Shown here: piece after piece, positions 22,442 through 34,659 of the stretch | Numbering within the stretch: position 1 is the stretch's first letter | How the letters are laid out: each line of letters begins with the position of its first letter | NCBI RefSeq assembly: GCF_011075055.1 | Contig: NC_058140.1 | Location: 13,328,668 to 13,392,667 of the forward strand | Direction: 5' to 3' | Length of the DNA stretch: 64,000 nt | DNA from: Mangifera indica | Taxonomy: Eukaryota > Streptophyta > Magnoliopsida > Sapindales > Anacardiaceae | Notes under the pieces: generated by a model | Databases searched by the model: none | What the model saw: the letters and a program-made list of their open reading frames with translations, nothing else | Told to the model about the DNA's origin: nothing | Made by a program: the position numbers and the translations under genes

Positions 22442-23575
22442 AGTATTTTTTTAAAATTTTATTAATTTGAGGTTATATAATAATTTTGAAAAGTAATACA
22501 GATATGGGTAAGATGATAATTTAACTTTTTAACACTGTATTAAAATCTTTTTCCATCAACAAAATTAGATTTTAGATAGATAATAATGATTTATGTACTT
22601 AGTAAGTGAATAAGTATTTTTAAGCTACCCTTGACTGAGAAAATGTTAATCACTCTAATAAAAACTTGAAAACTCAATTCATTAACAAAAAAAAAAATAT
22701 AATAATTATTTATATTTAATAATTTTTAAAATAATTTATCTTTAAAATAATTTTTTAATTTTAACAATAAAACGTTTGCTCCATCTAACGGCTGTTCGAC
22801 TTTTTTTTTTTCATCTTACACGTCACATATTTGTGCGGTATGACAGTCGTTTGGGCCCAAAAGTGACGAGAAGTTTTGACAGCTTCATCAGGTTGTCTTG
22901 TCAAACCCTTTACTTTCTTTTTATTGCCCAAAGCAACGTTACAATACAAACAAAAGATAAAAAAATGAAATTGTTAATGGTCAAGAAAATATGAACAAAC
23001 TGAAACATAAATCCAAAAATAATATAAATTTTTTTTAATAAATCTTGAAATAAATGAGTTACTGTGAAAACCAACATACTAATCATATAAAATCTCAATT
23101 AATTTGTGCAAGATTTTATATTATAATAAAATTATAAATATAATTTTTATGTATAAATAATGATATATTATTATATAATTGAATATTATTTTATTTTTAA
23201 TTATTTAATTATATAATAATATATTATAATTTGTATATAAAAATTATATACATAATATTATTTTTTACAATAATTGTGTGGAATCTTGACTTTGTAATTG
23301 AGTTGACATAAAAAGACTCTCGACTATCTTGGCCAAGAATATATATAAAATTACCATAGAAAAAATATATCACCATTCCTTGGCGTAATTTTCATTGGTG
23401 TTTTTTTTTTTTTTGGGACAACCCAAGGGAAAATATGCCAATTTGACCGTTGACATAGTTTTTCCGGAAGGGGTAAAATATTACAGCAATTGAGGAATAA
23501 TACGTCAATTGTTGAATCTGTGGCCAACTGGCGTATTTGAAACTCACACAAGAGAAAAAAACGCTTACCTTTTCT
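22442..23575. other. Gene-free stretch shared with block 2, containing an AT-palindrome MITE
   Basis: Aligned with 62119-63260. At about 23117-23275 a palindromic AT element (ATTTTTATGTATAAATAATG against TTTGTATATAAAAATTATA around a TATTATATAATTG core) resembles a Tourist/Stowaway-size MITE. Its orthologue is at about 62790-62950, so it predates the duplication. Open frames at 22776-23551 show no known family. Confidence 0.5.
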
Positions 23576-23863
23576 TAGGGTTGGATTCGAGCCGAGCCGA
23601 GCTCGGCTCGGTCTATTTATGGCCGGCTTGAGTTCGGCTCGGCTTGAGTTCGGCTAGTTTTTCATATCAAAACGATATCGTTTTATGTATATATATGGAT
23701 CAAAACGACGTCGTTTTGTATAAAAATTTTTTTTAAAAAAATCCACCGAACCAACCCGAGCCAGCTCGAGCTCGATCGAGCCGAACAGAGCCCGACTCGT
23801 TTCGGGCTCAAACCGAGCCGAGCCGATCTCGAGCTCGAGCTGGCTTGGCTCGAGTCCAGCCCT
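23576..23863. mobile_element. hAT-like MITE 2 (about 288 bp), block 1 only
   Basis: Begins TAGGGTTGGATTCGAGCCGA and ends CTCGAGTCCAGCCCT. It is the same GAGCTCGG-rich family as the copy at 16316, in opposite internal orientation (AAACGATATCGTTTT before AAACGACGTCGTTTTG). Block 2 reads TACCTTTTCTAACCCAAC without it (63251-63268). Only CT of the left flank is repeated on the right, so the target duplication was probably lost with the last element bases. Confidence 0.85.
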
Positions 23864-24168
23864 CTAACCCAACAAATCACAGCATAAATCACCAAAATAG
23901 GCCAAAAGACTTTTGCCCACTCTGGGTTGGGTGAAATCGAACACCTACCCATTAACTTAAAAAAATTTAAATATTTATTTATTTAAATTTATGATTAAAA
24001 CTAAAAATAAAAATATTATTCAACCAAAAATATTTAAATGAACGGTATTTATTTCTTAAGCTCTTAAAGCTATGAAATACTTGGTGCTAATTATTAATAG
24101 AAGTCTAGTAGGATTTATTAATATTGGTTTGCGTGGCCTAACAATTGTGCTTCTTTAGAGAGAAATTA

Positions 24169-25025
24169 GGCCAAACGACTATTTCCCATCAAAGGTTTGA
24201 TGTTTTCTCAAATATCCACCTTTTAACTATGGAAAAACTAAACATCTATCCATAAAAAGTTAAAATTAACGGTGGTAAGAGTAAAATCGTCATTTTTTCT
24301 ATAATATTAAAAAATAAACTAAAATATAATCTATTTTTGCCCCCCTAAACTTTAAAAACTAAAATTTTTCCCCAGTTTAAGTTTTAAAAAATCGCAGTTT
24401 CACCATAGGGTTTCGTTTTGAAATCTCCGACAATATCTCCGACTCCATTGCCGACGACCTCTCCCTCCCGAAGCATCTTCTCATTCCGACGATCTCTTTC
24501 CTCCTATTTGGAGGCCCGATCGACGTCGGAGACGTCTTAGGAGACAAAGAACTTCATCGGGGCTTCGTCTTCCCAGACGAAGATGAAGCCGTCGTCTTGG
24601 TCTTGGTCTTCCCAAACGAAGACGAAGCCGTCGTCTTCGTTTGGGAAGACGGTCATCTTCCCAGTGGTCTTCTTCTAGGAAGACGAAGAACTTCGTCTCC
24701 CAAGGAGTCTTTGATGCCGATCGGGCCTCCAAATGGGAGGAAAAAGATCGCCGGAAGGAGAGGATGCTTCGGGAGGGAGAGACCGTCGGCAATGGAGTCG
24801 GAGATTTCAAAACGAAACCCTAGGGTGAAACTACCATTTTTTAAAACTTAGGCTGGGGGAAAATTTTAGTTTTCAAAGTTTAGGAGGGCACAAAAAGATA
24901 AAATTTTCAGGCGTTAGGGTTCTGTTAAATTTAATCGGCCATGGATGGGTGTTTGATGTTTCCATAGTTAAAGGGTGGATATTTGAGAAAACATCAAATC
25001 TTGGGTGGGAAATAGTCGTTTGGCC
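24169..25025. mobile_element. 857-bp Mutator-like foldback element with perfect 9-bp target duplication
   Basis: Ends are a perfect 20-bp inverted pair, GGCCAAACGACTATTTCCCA. The arms stay complementary almost to the centre (CGACTCCATTGCCGACG against CGTCGGCAATGGAGTCG by comparison; CCTCCCGAAGCATC against GATGCTTCGGGAGG). GAGAAATTA is duplicated at 24160-24168 and 25026-25034. The GC-rich centre with CGTCTTC/GAAGACG repeats looks gene-like in translation but mirrors itself. Block 2 lacks this element as part of a 1.66-kb absence. The element at 46608 has exactly the same length. Confidence 0.93.
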
Positions 25026-25042
25026 GAGAAATTATATAAAAG

Positions 25043-25194
25043 TACTATGTTTAAATACACAATTAAATATAAAGATGATTTGTCGTTATATGATTGAGTA
25101 TTATTTTATTTTAACTCTAAATTACTCAATCTTATAATGACATATTATTTTTGTATCAAATTTATATATTTAAAAGTGTGAATCCATGATTTTA
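25043..25194. mobile_element. Divergent relative of the 171-bp MITE
   Basis: Reads GTACTATGTTTAAATACAC at the left and CATGATTTTATTG at the right, with a pairing core (TTATATGATTGAGTA against ACTCAATCTTATAATGACA). This resembles the 171-bp family, but no clean target duplication was found. Confidence 0.45.
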
Positions 25195-26279
25195 TTGAAA
25201 AGTGAAATCACGAAAACTATGGGTCACCATTGTTTCTTTATCTCCCGCAAGCATTATAACCACTACCATTTGTTTTTCTTGTAGTGGGTACTTTAGCATA
25301 ATGATGCATTCATTTCTGTAAAAAAAAGCTTCCTCATCTGGGAAAGGGAACTCACAGGAACTCCCATTTAGATGACCTTTCTTCACTGAAAACTACTGTC
25401 TTCAGCAATCTACAGGAACAACTCATTTCTTATTATTATTTTTTTTAATGATTTATAGAGGGCCTTGATATGAGGAAGGAGTTAATAATAATTTTCGAAA
25501 AACATTTAGCATCAATTGAGAAGCTGATCTCTCTGACATCGATCCACCATTGTTATTTCTCAATGGTAAAAAGGTGAGTGGCCACGTTTTGGCCATTTAA
25601 GTTAGAATAAACGGGTAATTTCACACTAAGTTCACTTCAAAATTCCTCCAGTTTCTAGAATTGTGCGAATATTTTCCCACTATCAAACACACTTTATATA
25701 TTTTCCAAGTTATTAATCATTCTTCATCGACTATCATTTCTCCCAACTTTAATTATGATCAAATGGCTCTTTTACAAATCAAATAATAAACCTATTGGAT
25801 AGTGCTGCGTTTGAAATCTTTTACCCTCCTAGCTATGAGAATTTGGATGGCCTAGAAAGCTTCATTCTTTCACATTAATTCAAAAAAGTAAAGTGAACAT
25901 TTGTGACCCCTTCAACTCTTGGATCCATTCGGGTGCACTAGAATCATGATCTCTCTTAAAAAGATAAGAATTAACCATACATTATATTCATATATGATAA
26001 CACGAAAAATTGCACTAACGAGAAACATACCAAATTGTGATGTGTAATTTAATACAAGATATAATGAACACAAGATGTTTTTAAGGTTGTTTGACATGTT
26101 ATTTCGGAGCCTATATTCATCATTATCTTATTAGTATATTTTATTATAATTTAGCAGTGTAACAATATTGAATATGAAAATTATCGTTCCTAAACCTTTG
26201 TGCAATCCTCTATTTACATGATAAACAAGAGGTGATTGTATCATAATTACATAATTGATCCAATTTTGTTTATATGGAA
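25195..26279. other. Gene-free stretch; 25633-26279 aligned with the window's last bases
   Basis: 25195-25632 is unique to block 1. From AAATTCCTCCAGTTTC (25640) onward it matches 63361-64000 closely. In block 2, 23970-25633 is missing and the join AATTTAAATTCC shows a few shared bases. No gene was recognised. Confidence 0.55.
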
Positions 26280-29200
26280 AGTGATCTTCAAATGGTTGGT
26301 CTTCATTACTATCAAGTTATGGTTAAACATAAAAGAAGTGTAATATTGTCATTCTAAGAGATGGATTTGACATGTTGGGAAGATTGTGAGAATGATTAAT
26401 CTAGTAAGTCCCACTCTTTTCATTGTTTCTAGTAAAGAACTTTCTACCTATACTTTGAGTTGACCCATATATAGATGATATGACTAGTTGTTGCGTGCGC
26501 ATTGTATAGCTAATTGTTGTATAATGGCTAGTCATATTTTTAGTGTCACTTTTGTGATTTTAATTAAAGAAGAGTTTGATCGCAAAATTATTGCCCTTAC
26601 TTTCTAGAGTACAAGTAGGGTTTTACAAACTTTTTATATTTCTACACAAATGAATGACACATGAATGATCAAGATTTTTGCTTCAAAGCCCATCATAAAA
26701 ATGCCTTATGCTTTCATAACAATTCAAATCGCTATGATCTCTTATTGTACATAATTTGACTGTGATATCTAGCTTATCCACATAGGTGGCCAAGATATCA
26801 AGGGCTTTCTTAAACCCTCATAGTAGGGTACTCGTTAAATTATTTTTTACTACTTTCTCTAGAAAGGTATTTCAGTATAATACTCACATACACGTCCCAA
26901 AGATATTTTAATCATTTTATATAATTAAGTTTATTTAAATTTTATTTAAGTACTGATGAATGATCATTTGTAAAATATGAGTGTCTATAAGACGTTCCTA
27001 AGAGTATAAACGATTACTCAAGGAAATAAAGTAAATTGGATACATGAATGCCCATTAGATAAGAGGAATGACTATTAATAAACGGGAATTATCAAATAAT
27101 CGTGGTTTTAGAAGAAGGAAATACACAATTTTAGTAGGATAAACTGTTATAAACAACCATGTATTAGGGTTGCACTCCCATTTACAGTAGTTGAAATTGA
27201 AAATCTATAAAAAAGGGTTATGTTTCATGCGATAGAATTTTTTACCGCTATATACTTTTCACTAAAAACACTATAAGAATGTTTGAGAGATGATTAAAGC
27301 CATTTGAAGGATTGTTACCTGATATTGAAAGCATCAAGACACGCTTGATGACATAGGAGAGGTAAGTAGGTTGAATTATTCCAAATTCTTTGATGTTTAA
27401 TGGATTAAATGCACTCTGTGGATATACTGATTGATTCTATAAAATCTAAATTCAATATCTCGCATGTTTATGTACAATAAAATGAATAAGAATCAAGTTG
27501 TTGGTATGAAAATTTAGTGTGCATAATACAGTTCAACTCAATAGGTGTGAACGTTAAATCACGTATATCCTATAAAATTTTCTATAATTCTCGATTTCTA
27601 ATAAACTTCTTCTAAAAATCTTTTAAATCATTAACACGAACAACAAAATAACAGATTTGGAGATGCAAATCTGGGTTCATTAAAGTTTTTTGCTTTATTT
27701 TATGATTTTTGATTGAAATGAATTGATGAGACTTGGAATTGATATGGTGGAGGATGCTAAGATTTTCAGACTGTGAGAAGATTATGGCTAAGGGTAATCT
27801 TAACATTATTTGAAATGATTGATATAATTGGAATAAAGTATCATGGGTGGGCTAAATTTTATGTGTTGGTTAATTCAATGAAATATATCATATATTATTA
27901 TTCATTTCCTGTTTTCATTTGTCGTGTTCAATTTGCTTTGCACTAAGTCACGAGACACATGATTCCACCAAGGTATCAAAGTAGCATCCATTCTCTTCCT
28001 GTGTGCCCAAAACTAACAATAATGAAGTAAAAGTTGATGACGTAAACAAAATATGAATTGATCAAAAGAATTTCCAGAATGTAACTTTATAGATCAATTT
28101 GATAATCCATATATACAAAGATAGAAAATACTGTGATTGAAATTGAAAATATAAGATTTTAATAAATTTCCAGAAATTATTTATTAATCAAACTAAAAGT
28201 CCCAATGTTTTAAAAAATGCAGTGCACCCAAGTTTTTTTTTTTTTTTTTTAATTTAAACTATCAAAACTATAAGTGAGATATGGATTCTTTAGTCATTTT
28301 AAATTTACAATTATTAAATTTTGGAGAAGTACTCTGAGCCACTGATACTTGAGTAAAAGAATATGAAATGATGTAGAATGTAAATAAGAGACAAACAATT
28401 TTAATAATTCTTTTATGTGGTTTGCCTAAGAAATTTAAGAGTCTCATCCATAATATTAGAATAGATAGAAGAAAATTATAAGATACTAAGCTACTAATCA
28501 TTAATTAGTAATTGATCTTTCGAATGATCGATCAAAGCCCCCTCTCCTTTACTTATTGTATTTATAGTGAAAGAGTTACATATGAAGGGGATTGACTGAC
28601 TGATTTTTTAGTAATAAATAGGAAATACTTATTTACTGTCGAGTTATTGTAAAGATCAGAGTGTGAGTGGTTTCTTAATCATGCTTTAAGACTTCTAGAA
28701 GATAAGTTATCCTCCTTAAAAGACCAGATTTTTAGACCTATGAGTTGGGATGCAACTTAATCACTATTTTTTAGTCATGTCTATGAGTTGATTTTAAAAA
28801 GAAATTTTGAGAGTGCAAATAGTGCTTGTAAACTTTTTACTTTAGAAAAGCAGATGCCATTTGGACGTTCGAGATTTTACACCTGGTTAAATTATTATGG
28901 ATATGAGTATTTGCGCCAGTCATGTGTCTGTGGACAAGTACTTGGGTTCATACTTTGAAGGGTTAGATTGTTTTCTTGCTTTTTTTATTAAAGTGCTTAT
29001 AAAAAATTTGTCCGGGCTTTACGTAAGTCAGTTTTTTTTAAGCATCTTTGGTTAAACCCTAATCCTTTAGGCTTGAAAATCTCTTCTTGCTTTGTGTCTT
29101 CTTTGTCTATCTCTACCAAGGTCAGATCATTTTGCCTCTTTTGTACTGTTCGTAGAGATAACTGTCTTTAAGGTTGTACTCTCTGGAGCTGATGATGTCT

Positions 29201-29460
29201 ATTTTTTTTGTTGAGTCAGGAGACTCGTCCTATGAGCGGGGTCCCCATTTAGTCTATAGATTAAGGATGAAATCAGGACGAAGGTTCCTGGAACCTCTTG
29301 TCGAGATGACTATGGGGGCTCAGCCTAGCAGGACTGTGCCAAATGGGGAATGAAGGGACTTATGAAATTTGTTTTCATTTTCACACATTGACCCCGCAAC
29401 CAGCTTGCTTTTATAAGTGCCCCCACACTCTAAACTCCTGCTCATAGTCTTAAGAGATTT
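26280..29460. other. 3.2-kb region with no recognisable gene
   Basis: AT-rich sequence. Frames of 60-80 codons (27612-27806, 28268-28501) show no family signature. A sequence like a degenerate primer-binding site (GGTATCAAAGTAGC near 27973) hints at an old copia element but is unsupported by LTRs or pol. Whether this region is also duplicated beyond position 64000 cannot be seen. Confidence 0.4.
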
Positions 29461-29695
29461 ATAATGCTTTTGGTCAGTTTCAATTTTAACTGTTCTTTTT
29501 ATTTGTTTGCTTCGGTATTCGTGCGGTTCATTGTTAATGAAATACGGAAAAAAATAATAAAAAAAAGAAAAACCACCTCAAAGAACAAAAGCATGAAGCG
29601 ACTTAGAGAAAGTTACACAAAAATTCATTAAACTACTAAAATTTCCATACACATGTATCATTTACAAAATTTTTGTGTGACCAGGGGTAATCTCA

Positions 29696-30127
29696 TCAAT
29701 TACAAACAACTAATTGGTGGCCAACTTGTTCATGGTAGATAGAATGAGACATTGATGAGCATCTACTGCTGGCAATAGACATGACTAAAGCTTCCTCCAT
29801 TTGCCTATCAACCCAACTTTTGATCAACGAGGTTGCATACTCCATGAAGCTTGCATCACACGGCAATGTGATTGGCCCATCGCTTGGTAAACCAAACTCT
29901 TCCTCGGACATCCTCAAGAGTTCTTGAAAAAGGTGACTACTGAGATATGTTATAGGAAACACAAATCTCTTTTGATCCCTTGTGTAAGCAACAAAATGAC
30001 CCTTATTAACAACTGATGACGATCTACTACTTCTATTGAATTTTTGTAACGAAATCCTTTCCCTCTTGAGGGCAGCTATCCTTTGCCCCTTTCTTGCGAG
30101 CTTGATGAGGTTCTTGAAGCTGATCAT
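29696..30127 (-). CDS. SAUR-family auxin-responsive protein (SAUR1, intact)
   Basis: Single-exon 143-codon frame. I chose MISFKNLIKLARKGQRIAAL as the start rather than an upstream in-frame ATG at 30229, because this is the usual N-terminus of the group and the TATA box lies at about 30237. The SAUR domain runs from about residue 42: NKGHFVAYTRDQKRFVFP, YLSSHLFQELLRMSEEEFGL, GPITLPCDASFMEY. An extended C-terminus ends GHQLVVCN, as in the SAUR61-68 type clade. SAUR proteins of this kind promote cell expansion by inhibiting PP2C-D phosphatases and thereby activating plasma-membrane H+-ATPase. Lack of introns is normal for the family. A frame-shifted copy lies at 34224-34659. Confidence 0.93.
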   Translation of the reverse strand: MISFKNLIKLARKGQRIAALKRERISLQKFNRSSRSSSVVNKGHFVAYTRDQKRFVFPITYLSSHLFQELLRMSEEEFGLPSDGPITLPCDASFMEYATSLIKSWVDRQMEEALVMSIASSRCSSMSHSIYHEQVGHQLVVCN

Positions 30128-30233
30128 TTTGTTTGGAGTGTGTGAGTAAAGAAGTTTGATGAGAAGATTTAGTACCTGTGGAACTTTGTAATGCAATGGT
30201 TGAGTTGTGTAGAAGGCAATGCAATGCATTGGC

Positions 30234-30243
30234 TTTTATATTA
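30234..30243 (-). promoter_or_regulatory. TATA box of SAUR1
   Basis: The minus strand reads AATATAAAAGCC about 110 bases before the chosen start codon. The same sequence precedes the pseudogene copy near 34762-34772. Position and sequence suit a core promoter and support the downstream start. Confidence 0.6.
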
Positions 30244-30249
30244 CAAGGC

Positions 30250-31370
30250 TATAGAATTTTTTCTTGCAGGTGGGGTTCTTTTTGTAAGGATTCTTGGGTG
30301 CAAGCTTGGAACCGGTAGGAAATGAACCTAATTCCTGCCAAGTAGTAACGCACCATCGGGGCCAAAGTTGTTAAATCTTTAACGGCTTCGAGTCCTTGAG
30401 AGCCACACAAAAGAAAGACAGTATTTGATCTACATCGCAAGAAAGCACAGTCTAGCTAGATATGAAACTCTCTCATAAACATATCTATGAAGAAATATTT
30501 TTGCAATTTGGTAAGGGAGAATGATTTGGCAGATTGTAAGCTTGTGCAAAGCTTACAATTATTGCATGTTGGCCCCAACATGGTTCTGAGTGAACCAGCT
30601 ACCTAACAAGATATGCATTTGTTGTCAAACAAAGAAGCTTTAATGGAATTGGAAGAGTTCACATTTTGCAAGTCACAACTTGGAATGCAATATGTTCAAA
30701 TCTAGTTCTTTTTGAGTCACACAATATTCTGTTTGGATTGCTCTGTTTCCTAACAAATTAGAATTTGGGGTCTGAGGGTCCAAAGTGATTGTTGGCCACA
30801 GAAGTCTTAGTCCAGGTGAAAGATTAATAGGATATATATACACATTAGGGGCTGGAATTTTCGCCCATGTTCTGTAAAATTTGGTGAAAATAAGACTAAT
30901 GAACTGATTGGTCCCAGAATGCTGGCTGTTACACCCTTGAAAATGAAATAATAATCTTCAGCTATGTTCAATCTTGTTTTGTTGATTTTACGGCAGAGCC
31001 TAACATGTCATAACTTCAAGGTGCTGAGCTCCCAAACATCCTCACATGGTTCTGGAGCTAATGTGACTTAACATAAGGAAAAACTACTAGAGATATTTCG
31101 CCCAGAAATTGGAGTATATAACATGAGGAGCATATTCTCCACCCTACTAGGTTTTATTTCGTGGAACCTTTGTTTGTGCCTGTTGTCCCTTCATAAGACC
31201 ATATCTCACTAATAAATTCAATTTCTACACTAAAAAATGCATGCTCGTTAGTTTTAATCGTGCGCACAAAAGATACAAGTATCTTAGACTCACAAGAAAA
31301 ATTTATATGGTCGTTAGTGTTAACTTTGATGAGAATGAGTTTCCTTCTCAATCAAGTTCTCTCTTTTTTT
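30250..31370. other. SAUR1 upstream region, part of a local tandem duplication
   Basis: 29465-31130 aligns with 34020-35570 (for example CCTAACAAGATATGCATTTG against CCTAACAAGATATGTATTTG). Its far end contains GGAGTATATAAC (31111-31122), equivalent to the TATA region ahead of SAUR3. This suggests a divergently transcribed SAUR once stood here. Confidence 0.6.
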
Positions 31371-31499
31371 TTTTAAAAAGAAAAAAACAACTCATTTTAT
31401 AAAGTAATCTTATCATTTGAGATTTTGTGAACAATTTTTAAATACCTTCTGAAAATAGTAGTCACACAAACTTTTCTCAAAATATACATTATCTATAAG

Positions 31500-33560
31500 T
31501 ACAAATCAAGGAGTTCAAAATCTTGACAAAGAGAATTCATATGACTTACTGAACTTGAATCGTTGTTTTTCTTTTTCTCATCCCATTACTTTCACTTCAC
31601 AACCACATAAGTCCTCAACTGTTCTCATACCTACTCAAACACTTTATGTGGTATCTCTTAAAACACTGCAATCTGGTGATACTTTCTCTGCTGTCATCAT
31701 AGAAATTTAAATTCATGGTAACAATAAAGCTCAAACTAATCTTGATTCAAGACTAATCACTGGAAGTTGTAATGGAAATATGGCTACTGCTAATCGTAAA
31801 CATACAAGTGTTGATGAATGTGCTAAAAACATGAATGATAATTCTGGCGACAAAGCTAAAGTTTCAAATACTCCCACTGATTTCTGTGGTAATATAGCTA
31901 TTAAAATGTTAAATACCAGCGGAAATGTCCATGGTGATTCTCTCAATGACACACTTGTCATAAATCACATTTCTAATTTAAAGACTACAATTTTTAGTGA
32001 AGAAATTGTGCCACAATCAAGCAAGTCATTTCATCCAACGATAACTGTATCTAAGACAGGTAAACTATCAGCCCCTAGAGTGTTTGGCAACTCATCTAAG
32101 TTGTGTCAAGTCTGAGGGAACCTAAAACAGTAGGTGAAGCTTTGAAGGATCCACATTGACATCAAGCTGTGCAAGATTAATTTGATGTATTGGTGAAAAA
32201 CCAAATTTGGGAGTTAGGTCTTCTTCAGCCATGAATGTGGTTGGGCATGAATGGGCTGATATGATAAAGCTAAATGCAGATGGATCCCTGCAGAAACTAA
32301 AGGCAAGATTAGTGGCTAAAGGTTTTCAACATACTCCCGGAGTAGATTGCTTAGAAACCTTTAGCCCAATTGTAAAACCGTTTACCATCGAGATTATTTT
32401 AACCTTAGCAGTGTCCTATGGTTTGCTTATATAACAAATAGATATTAACAATGTTTTATTGATTGGAGAGTTGAAAGATGATGTTTATATGTCTTAGCCA
32501 CGAGAATTTTTGTATGAATCTAATCCTGGTCATTTATGCAAATTGGTGAAGACTTTATGAGACTTAAAACAAGCTCTAAGAGCTTAGTATGATAAGCTTA
32601 GATCAGCTTTACCCAGCAAAGGTTTTGTGAATCCAGTAGCTATTTCTAGTTTTTCTATTCCTAAGAGAGAATCCTTTGATATTTTGCATGTTGATCTATG
32701 TGGATGATATCCTGGTACAGATCTTCGTTATATAGATGTCTTAGTTTCTTATCTTAATACAATGATCGCATTAAAGAAGCTTGGAAAATCACATGACTTC
32801 CTAGGTTTGGAAGCTCATAGATCAGATACTCAACTACTATTGTGCCAAAAGAAATATTCTTCTAATATGTTATTAAAGACTGGAATGGATGATGCCAATT
32901 GTAACCCCACACTAATGACAGTGGGTACCTAGCTACACATAAAAGATAGAGAGTTGTTTGATGACTCCACTTTACATAGAAGCACCATAAGGGCTCTATA
33001 GTATCTTCTCTTAACAAGAACAAACCTGTCTTTTGTAGTTAACAGGCTAAGCCAATTTTAAAAGCCCCTACTAAACTGAGATTGCAAGCATGTAAAAGGG
33101 TGTTGAGATGTATCAAGGGGACACTCAATTTTGGTCTCATTTTTAAGAAAGCTACTGTGTTTTAACTTGAAGCTTTTGCTGATTTCAACTAGGCAGGTTG
33201 TGTTGGAGATAGGAGGTCCATTAGTGGTTTTTGTGTATTTTTTGGTAGTAATATGATTCAGTAGAGTTCAAGGAAACAAAAGGTGTTTGCTTTGTCATCT
33301 ACGAAGGTTGAACATAGAGCTCTCAACCAAGTATCGGTAGATATAGCTTGGATAAACAACTTGTCTAGAACCTGTTGTGGTTTGGTGTGATAACCAGAGT
33401 GCCATAACACTATCCTCTAATGCAATCTTCCATGGAAGAACAAAGTACATAGAGATTGAAATGTATTTATTTAGAGAGTAGGTTGCAACTAAAACACTTG
33501 GAATTCGATATGTGCCTACCTTAGGTTGCTAATGTCTTGTCTAAGCCATTGTAAGCAGCT
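31500..33560 (+). mobile_element. Degraded Ty1/copia pol
   Basis: In broken frames: a Ser/Thr-rich integrase-RT linker (31780-32115); reverse transcriptase ([39 protein letters not shown], then DINNVLLIGELKDDVYM and DLKQALRA*YDKLRSAL); a ruined active-site region near 32700; later RT/RNase H pieces (KYSSNMLLKTGMDD, WCDNQSAITLSSNAIFHGRTKYIEI). Many stops and frame changes show it is dead. No LTRs were found. It lies between the two copies of the SAUR duplication. Confidence 0.88.
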
Positions 33561-34020
33561 AGGCTTGAAGATTTTAGATTGAATTTGGGCGTACTTTTAT
33601 TAACCATAAAAATATACAGAATTTGTACAGTAAGGTGAAGAAGATAATCATGAAGAGAGTGTCAATAGGATTTTGTTACTAGCAACTTTATTCAAGGATG
33701 ATAAATTTTCCTTGGAAGAGAAGTGTTCTTGAAGAATGTTCAACTGCAGAATGTTCAAGTAATTTTTTTTCCTGAGAGAGGACAATTTTTTATTGGAAAG
33801 GAGTGATCTTCAAGAGCGAAGTGTTCAATTGTAGTACGATTGGTTGCAAATGTTCAAATAAGTTTTTTATCAAGGGAGAAAAATCTTTGGTTGGAGATAA
33901 TTATTTTTGGTTGAAGGGTGTTGCTATAGGAGGATTGTTTTTACTTTGAAAAAAGAAAATTGTTTATTGTTGATTCTTAGATAAAGATAATTCTTTCATA
34001 TTATCTTGAAGGATTTGTAA
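33561..34020. other. Spacer between copia remnant and SAUR2 unit
   Basis: No gene. A motif like GAAGTGTTCTTGAAGAATGTTC recurs loosely (33718, 33800, 33840), perhaps the degenerate 3' region of the copia element. Confidence 0.3.
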
Positions 34021-34223
34021 TATTTTTGATCAGTTTTAACTATTTTTTATTTGTTTGCTTTAGTATTCATGTGTTTCATTGTTAATAAAATACGGAAAAA
34101 AGAAGAAAACATCAAAGAACAAAAGAATGAAGTAATTTAAAGAAAATTTTATAAACATTCATTACACTACAAATTCTATACACATGCAGCATTTACAAAA
34201 TGTTTGTGTGACCAGGGGTAATC

Positions 34224-34659
34224 TCAACAATTACGAACAAGTAATTGGTGGCCAATTTGTTCATGATGGATAGGAAGAGACATTGATGAGCATCTGGTTC
34301 TAGCCAAAGACATGACTAAAGCTTCCTCCATTTGTCCATCAACCCAACTGTTGATCAATGAGATTGCATACTCCATGAAGCTTGCATCACACGGCAATGT
34401 CATTGGCCCAGCGCTTGGTAAACCAAACTCTTCCTCGGACAACCTCAAGAGCTCTTGAAAAAGGTCACTTCTAAGATATGTTATTCAGAAACACAAACTT
34501 CTTTTGATCCTTTGTGTAAACAACAAAATGACCTTTATTAACAACTGATGATGATCTGCTACTTTCATTAAATTCATGTAACAAAATCCTTTTCCTTTTG
34601 AGGGCAACTATCCTCTGCCACTTTCTTGCGAGCTTGATGAGGTTCTTGAAGCTGATCAT
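34224..34659 (-). pseudogene. SAUR2: frame-shifted copy of SAUR1
   Basis: The N-terminal frame (34659 to 34471) reads MISFKNLIKLARKWQRIVAL to KGHFVVYTKDQKKFVFLNNI and then stops. The C-terminal frame resumes at about 34465 with EEEFGLPSAGPMTLPCDASF and ends HQLLVRNC. Alignment with SAUR1 shows one extra base in TGTTATTCAGAAACAC (34480-34495; SAUR1 has TGTTATAGGAAACAC), within the codons for the SYL motif. Promoter and leader are otherwise similar to SAUR1. A sequencing error is possible but the surrounding divergence fits a relaxed copy. Confidence 0.85.

Noticed and set aside
24481..24851. Arg/Leu-rich and Lys-rich frames on both strands
   Set aside because: They come from the palindromic GC-rich centre of the 857-bp foldback; the two strands mirror each other and the copy at 46854-47253 behaves the same way.
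27973..27990. Primer-binding-site-like GGTATCAAAGTAGC
   Set aside because: Two or more mismatches to the usual initiator-tRNA site and no LTR or pol nearby.
30128..30229. Longer SAUR1 start at 30229
   Set aside because: The extra 34 residues overlap the expected leader directly after the TATA box and do not resemble SAUR N-termini.
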